Positions 6,903-10,203 of a DNA stretch of 10,203 nt are shown one piece after another. The position numbers and the translations under genes are program-made. Position 1 is the first letter of the stretch, and the number at the start of each line of letters is the position of its first letter. The notes below the pieces were generated by a model. The model saw only the letters and a list, made by a program, of their open reading frames with translations, had not been told where the DNA came from and did no database searches. This stretch comes from Clostridia bacterium (GTDB taxonomy: Bacteria; Bacillota; Clostridia; TANB77; CAG-508), in assembly GCA_022790685.1 (NCBI GenBank), contig JAAVXQ010000003.1:1-10203 (forward strand). Direction: 5' to 3'.

Positions 6903-6936
6903 AAAAAATCCCACATCGCAAAAACTGCGATATGGG
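6903..6936 (-). terminator. Rho-independent terminator after the transglutaminase-like gene
   Basis: On the minus strand CCCATATCGCA (6936-6926) pairs over 11 bp, with one U-G wobble, with TGCGATGTGGG (6920-6910) around a 5-nt loop. It is followed by A and six T (6909-6903). It lies 66 nt beyond the stop at 7003 and is one of the strongest hairpins in the window. It separates the transglutaminase unit from the downstream operon promoter. Confidence 0.88.
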
Positions 6937-7002
6937 CAAAATTGGTTTTTTCAATTTATTTTATGTTCTATATAATAAAAGGTAATATAAAGTGTAAAAA
7001 GC

Positions 7003-8010
7003 CTATTTATATTTCTTAGGCACATTCAAATAGCTACAAGGCGTATATACCCCTTCTGCTTTTTCTAGTGGTAACATTATATATGATTTTTCTAACAAAT
7101 CATTACCACAAAATATATCAATTAGGTCTTTTAAGAAATCATCTTTCTTACCACCTAAATAGTAAGAAAGTATAAAGTAGTCTGTTCCATTTTCTTTATA
7201 TTGCAAACTTGCTGTAATATCTGTAATATACCACTTTCCATTCATATATACATAGTTCCAAGCATGAGGCCTTGATGTATTAACTTCTCCTATTGTGGTT
7301 ACAACTTGTATCTCAGCAAGATCTGCTACATATTTAAATGCGTAGGAAAAACCACCACAAACAGCCCTTTTTTCAATAATTGTTCCATATATATTTTGTG
7401 TATTTGGTGCAGATTCATCATACTTAAGTCCATCTAAAAGCCATTCATGAATTCTAAATAATTTTTCCTCATCACTCATCTCAGATAAGCTTTCAACAAA
7501 TTCTTTAGTAACTTTTTCTACCTCCTCTAAAGCTGTTTCTATTTCATCAGAATCATTAAAATTATGATACCTTTTATCGCTTTTCTTTGAAGGCATTATA
7601 TATATCGAAAACTCTGAGATTTCATTTTCGTCTATGTTTTTACTATAAGAAATTCCATATGATGATCCTACATCAATCCACAGGCTAGCTTCTGGATTAT
7701 CACACAAATAACTTTTGAGTGCATTTCCAACAACGCTTTTTACTACATCATATACTTCACTTTGTTTGCAACTTATAGTTCCCAAATATACCTTTTCATT
7801 TGCTATAAACTCACTCCGAGAATCTTTTATCCTATTATAGAACTCCATTTCTTTTCCAGAAAGTTGATCATAATAATAGTCTTCTGTACAGATTTCTTCG
7901 CAAATATCATACACATTACTTCTTGCATTTGCGTTCGGCATGAGAATCAGCATCATTAATAAAACAAATGTCACAGCTGTAAGAAATCTTGTAAATGTCT
8001 TTTCTGTCAT
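7003..8010 (-). CDS. Secreted transglutaminase-like (Cys-His-Asp) protein
   Basis: A transglutaminase-core protein, probably exported. From the chosen ATG 8010 it has 335 residues: a basic start (MTEKTFTRF), a hydrophobic core (about 10-23) and a likely cleavage after ANA around residue 29, making a standard signal peptide. The catalytic triad is in order in the C-terminal half: Cys218 in EKRAVCGGFSYAF, His249 in SRPHAWNYV and Asp264 in WYITDITAS. Such clostridial proteins are usually linked to the cell surface as proteases or peptidoglycan/protein-modifying enzymes; the substrate is unknown. ATG 8025 is in frame, but it overlaps the ribosome binding site GGAGGGAG (8023-8016), which is ideally placed for ATG 8010, so I prefer the latter. 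It is a monocistronic unit with its own terminator. It contains the window's only in-frame CGG (7818-7816, TCT CGG AGT, Arg) that must be read as a normal triplet. Confidence 0.87.
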   Translation of the reverse strand: MTEKTFTRFLTAVTFVLLMMLILMPNANARSNVYDICEEICTEDYYYDQLSGKEMEFYNRIKDSRSEFIANEKVYLGTISCKQSEVYDVVKSVVGNALKSYLCDNPEASLWIDVGSSYGISYSKNIDENEISEFSIYIMPSKKSDKRYHNFNDSDEIETALEEVEKVTKEFVESLSEMSDEEKLFRIHEWLLDGLKYDESAPNTQNIYGTIIEKRAVCGGFSYAFKYVADLAEIQVVTTIGEVNTSRPHAWNYVYMNGKWYITDITASLQYKENGTDYFILSYYLGGKKDDFLKDLIDIFCGNDLLEKSYIMLPLEKAEGVYTPCSYLNVPKKYK

Positions 8011-8045
8011 AATGTCTCCCTCCATTTTTTATTCTACATTAATTA

Positions 8046-8075
8046 ATTATAATCTATATGTAATACCTATGTATT
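8046..8075 (-). promoter_or_regulatory. Weak candidate promoter for the transglutaminase-like gene
   Basis: A perfect TATAAT (8051-8046) lies on the minus strand, about 35 bp before the start codon at 8010. The best -35 partner is AATACA (8075-8070) at 18-bp spacing, matching only three positions. The gene is bounded upstream by recG and must either have a promoter here or be read through from recG; no clear hairpin terminator was seen between them (8011-8152). Confidence 0.35.
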
Positions 8076-8152
8076 TTATGTATATAACATAAGTCCTGAA
8101 CATTATTTTAACATATGCTTCTATTTTTTTCTACATCAATTGACTTTTAATT

Positions 8153-10200
8153 TTATATTTCTATTCTATTTTTAAACTTATTGTCCACTAATTTTTTTAA
8201 TCTTTCATTTTCTTTACTCTCTAGTAGCGGATCTTTATTTATTATTTCTAGTGAAATGGCTTGCACACCTTTTAATATTTGTATATCTTCAAATAAATTT
8301 GCAATCTTAAATTCAGGAATTCCATGTTGTTTAGTTCCAAAAAATTCTCCACTTCCCCTTAATTCTAAGTCTTTTTCAGAAATTATAAAACCATCATTTG
8401 TACTTGAAATTACTTTCATTCTTTCTTTAATATTGCTAGAGTTTCCGTGAATATTTTAAAATGCAATAAGATTGATATTCTCCGACGACCTACTCTTCCT
8501 CTTAATTGATGTAGCTGTGCTAATCCAAATCTTTCTGCATTTTCAATAATCATTATATTGCTATTTGGTACATTTACACCTACTTCTATAACAGTAGTAG
8601 AAATTAAAATATCAATATTTCCATTTTTAAATTCTTCCATTATACTATCTTTCTCTTTGGGTTTCATTTTTCCATGTAAGTATTCTACTTTATAATTACT
8701 AAATATACCTTTTTTATATTCTTCTGCAAGTTGGATAACAGATTTTGCATTTATTTCTTCATTTTCTTCAACTAATGGACATACAATATAAGCCTGCCTG
8801 CCTTCTTCTATTTGTTTAGACACAAAATTATTTACTCTATTTTCCATTCCTTTTGTTACTGCATAAGTTTCTATTTTTTTTCTATTTGGAGGTAATTCAT
8901 CAATTATCGATATATCTAAATCTCCATATAAAATAAGTGCTAAAGTTCTTGGAATTGGAGTAGCAGTCATTACTAATACATCTGGGTTCGTTCCTTTGCT
9001 TGCTACTATACTTCTTTGCCTTACACCAAATCTATGTTGTTCATCTGTTATAACTAACCCTAAATCCTTAAATACAACATTTTCTTCTAAAATAGCATGA
9101 GTTCCAATCAATATATCTATTTCTCCACTTGCTAATTTATTTAATATTTCTTCCTTTTTCTTTTTTGAAATTCCACTTACTAATAATTCACATTTTATAT
9201 TAAACTCTTTTAAAATTTCAGTAAATGATTCTAAATGCTGTGCTGCCAGTATTGCTGTTGGAGCCATTATAGTAGCTTGATATCCAGATTTTACAGCTTT
9301 GTAAGCTGAAATCATAGCTACAATTGTTTTACCTGAACCAACATCCCCCTGCAAAAGTCTATTCATTGGTTTTGCACTTTCCATATCTTTATCGATTTCT
9401 TCTAGTACTCTAATTTGAGCTTTTGTTAATCTAAACGGAATTTTATCTATAATATCTGACATCTTAGCTTCTTTATCAAATTTAATTCCTTCTTTTTTTA
9501 TTTCATATTTATTTTTCAATGTAAGTAAAGCTAGTTGCATTGATAGTAATTCTTCAAATACTAATCTCTTTCTTGCTAAATTAAAGGATGTAAAACTATC
9601 AGGAAAATGTATTTGATGTATCGCCTCATTTAAATTATATAATTTGTATTTATCAAGCATATAATCTGGTAAGGTTTCTTCTAATTTTCCATCCACTTCC
9701 TTTAGTCCATTTTCAATTATTTTTCTTATAGAGTTTTGTGTTAAATTATATGTAAGTGGATATATAGGTATAATTTTTCCAGTATTTTTACTTGTTTCTT
9801 CACTTTCAAATACAGGTGATTGCATATCTATTTTTCCATATTTATTGCTAACTTTTCCAAAAAATTTATATCTTTCATTAGGTTTAAAATTATTCTTTAG
9901 ATAACTTTGATTATACCATGTAATTTGGCAAGTTCCAGTTTCATCTCTAACAATTAATTTACAAAGTGTTAAATTTTTTCTAATTTTAATTTCGTTCATT
10001 CTAGAAACTGGATAAGCACATATCAACGCTTCTTCTCCATCAATAAGTTCAGAAATATTTTTTGCATTTCCTCTATCTTCATGTTGTCTTGGAAAATAAG
10101 TAATTAAATCTTCTAAATTATATATTCCTATTTTATTTAAAATTTCTGCTTTTTTAGGACCTACGCCTTTAATATATTGAATATCTTTTTCCAAATTCAT
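8153..10200 (-). CDS. recG: ATP-dependent DNA helicase RecG, needs two +1 frameshifts
   Basis: Superfamily 2 branched-DNA helicase that remodels stalled replication forks and recombination intermediates. The N-terminal wedge/OB region covers about 1-240. The motor follows: motif I GDVGSGKT (285-292), DEQH (386-389), TATPIPRTL (412-420) and motif VI QLRGRVGR (565-572). The initial frame then hits CGG (8484-8482) and degenerates to a stop 22 codons later. Moving +1 at CGGA gives GRVGR-X-EYQSYCILKYS, the conserved continuation. That frame meets a second CGG (8447-8445), and a second +1 move gives X-NSSNIKERMKVIS, then TNDGFIISEKDLELRGSGE and the C-terminus. The reconstruction is 681 aa, normal for RecG. 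Every motif is intact and nothing else suggests decay. The start MNLEKDIQYIKGVGPKKAE matches RecG, but its ribosome binding site is beyond the window edge. Confidence 0.9.
8444..8447 (-). other. Proposed second +1 recoding site in recG (TCA CGGA AAC)
   Basis: In the frame that carries QSYCILKYS, the next codons are TCA CGG AAA CTC TAG. Taking CGGA as one unit gives TCA-CGGA-AAC-TCT-AGC-AAT and leads into NIKERMKVIS, the conserved lead-in to the TNDGF motif. The core TCN-CGGA-AACT is shared with the vanZ site. Confidence 0.65.
8481..8484 (-). other. Proposed first +1 recoding site in recG (CGT CGGA GAA)
   Basis: CGG is codon 573 of the initial frame, directly after Arg572 of helicase motif VI. 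Reading CGGA as one unit yields GRVGR-X-EYQSYC. In RecG proteins X is normally Gly, so either GGA is read after skipping C, or the quadruplet is decoded as Gly or a tolerated residue. Confidence 0.7.
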
Positions 10201-10203
10201 AAA

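Noticed and set aside
7003..8025. Transglutaminase start at ATG 8025
   Set aside because: That ATG overlaps the GGAGGGAG ribosome binding site, which is correctly spaced for ATG 8010. The signal peptide is also better from 8010.
8076..8092. Inverted repeat TTATGT-N5-ACATAA upstream of the transglutaminase gene
   Set aside because: Arms of 6 bp in very AT-rich DNA are expected by chance, and there is no T-run or known operator match.
8153..8419. Separate 88-aa protein starting at ATG 8419
   Set aside because: It is the RecG C-terminus (TNDGF, DLELRGSGE). The ATG is an internal Met in KERMKVIS and lacks a ribosome binding site; it joins recG after the second +1 site.
3917..8484. Random sequencing or assembly error, or ordinary pseudogenes, as the cause of the three shifts
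   Set aside because: Not excluded without reads, but less likely: none is in a homopolymer run, all three create the same rare in-frame CGG-A, and both proteins are otherwise fully conserved. A context-specific systematic base-calling error remains possible.

Overview
The window is strongly AT-rich. Gene content and style (ArgS, M29 aminopeptidase, VanZ-like membrane proteins, an RNHCP zinc protein, a TGS-domain nucleoside kinase, AGGAGG-type ribosome binding sites, A/T-ending codons) point to a low-GC Bacillota chromosome, most likely a Clostridia-related organism. Nearly everything is on the minus strand. No mobile element, CRISPR array, rRNA or tRNA was seen.

Layout, left to right. The left edge (1-147, minus) holds the N-terminus of a protein that runs out of the window. 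A divergent small monocistronic plus-strand gene (236-409) encodes a 57-aa cysteine-rich protein with its own promoter and hairpin terminator. A bidirectional terminator (529-572) then ends a seven-gene minus-strand operon. In transcription order the operon is: two-TM small protein, nucleoside kinase, RNHCP zinc protein, VanZ-like copy 2, VanZ-like copy 1 (frameshifted), argS, M29 aminopeptidase. It starts at a near-consensus sigma-A promoter (TTGACA-17-TAAAAT, 6781-6809) whose -35 box lies in a 16-bp palindrome. Gaps are 0 to 30 bp and one pair overlaps by 8 bp, so the genes look co-transcribed. Upstream is a separate unit, a secreted transglutaminase-like protein (7003-8010) with its own promoter and terminator. 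The right end is recG (8153-10200).

The most notable observation concerns reading frame. recG and VanZ copy 1 are intact by homology only if the ribosome moves +1 at three places: one in vanZ (3928-3931) and two in recG, 37 nt apart (8481-8484 and 8444-8447). At all three the in-frame codon is CGG followed by A, so the sequence CGGA occupies the place of one residue. The shifts restore a 681-aa RecG of normal length with motif VI (GRVGR-G-EYQSYC) and a 203-aa VanZ with its first membrane helix. A by-eye census found nine CGG trinucleotides on the coding strand of all minus-strand genes. Five span two codons and are harmless. Only four are in frame: the three shift sites, plus one in the transglutaminase gene that must be read as an ordinary triplet. 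That correlation is hard to explain by random sequencing error or gene decay. It suggests that CGG(A) is a recoding signal in this organism, through a missing CGG tRNA, +1 reading of GGA, or a quadruplet-decoding tRNA. The transglutaminase codon is a real counterexample and is reported as such.
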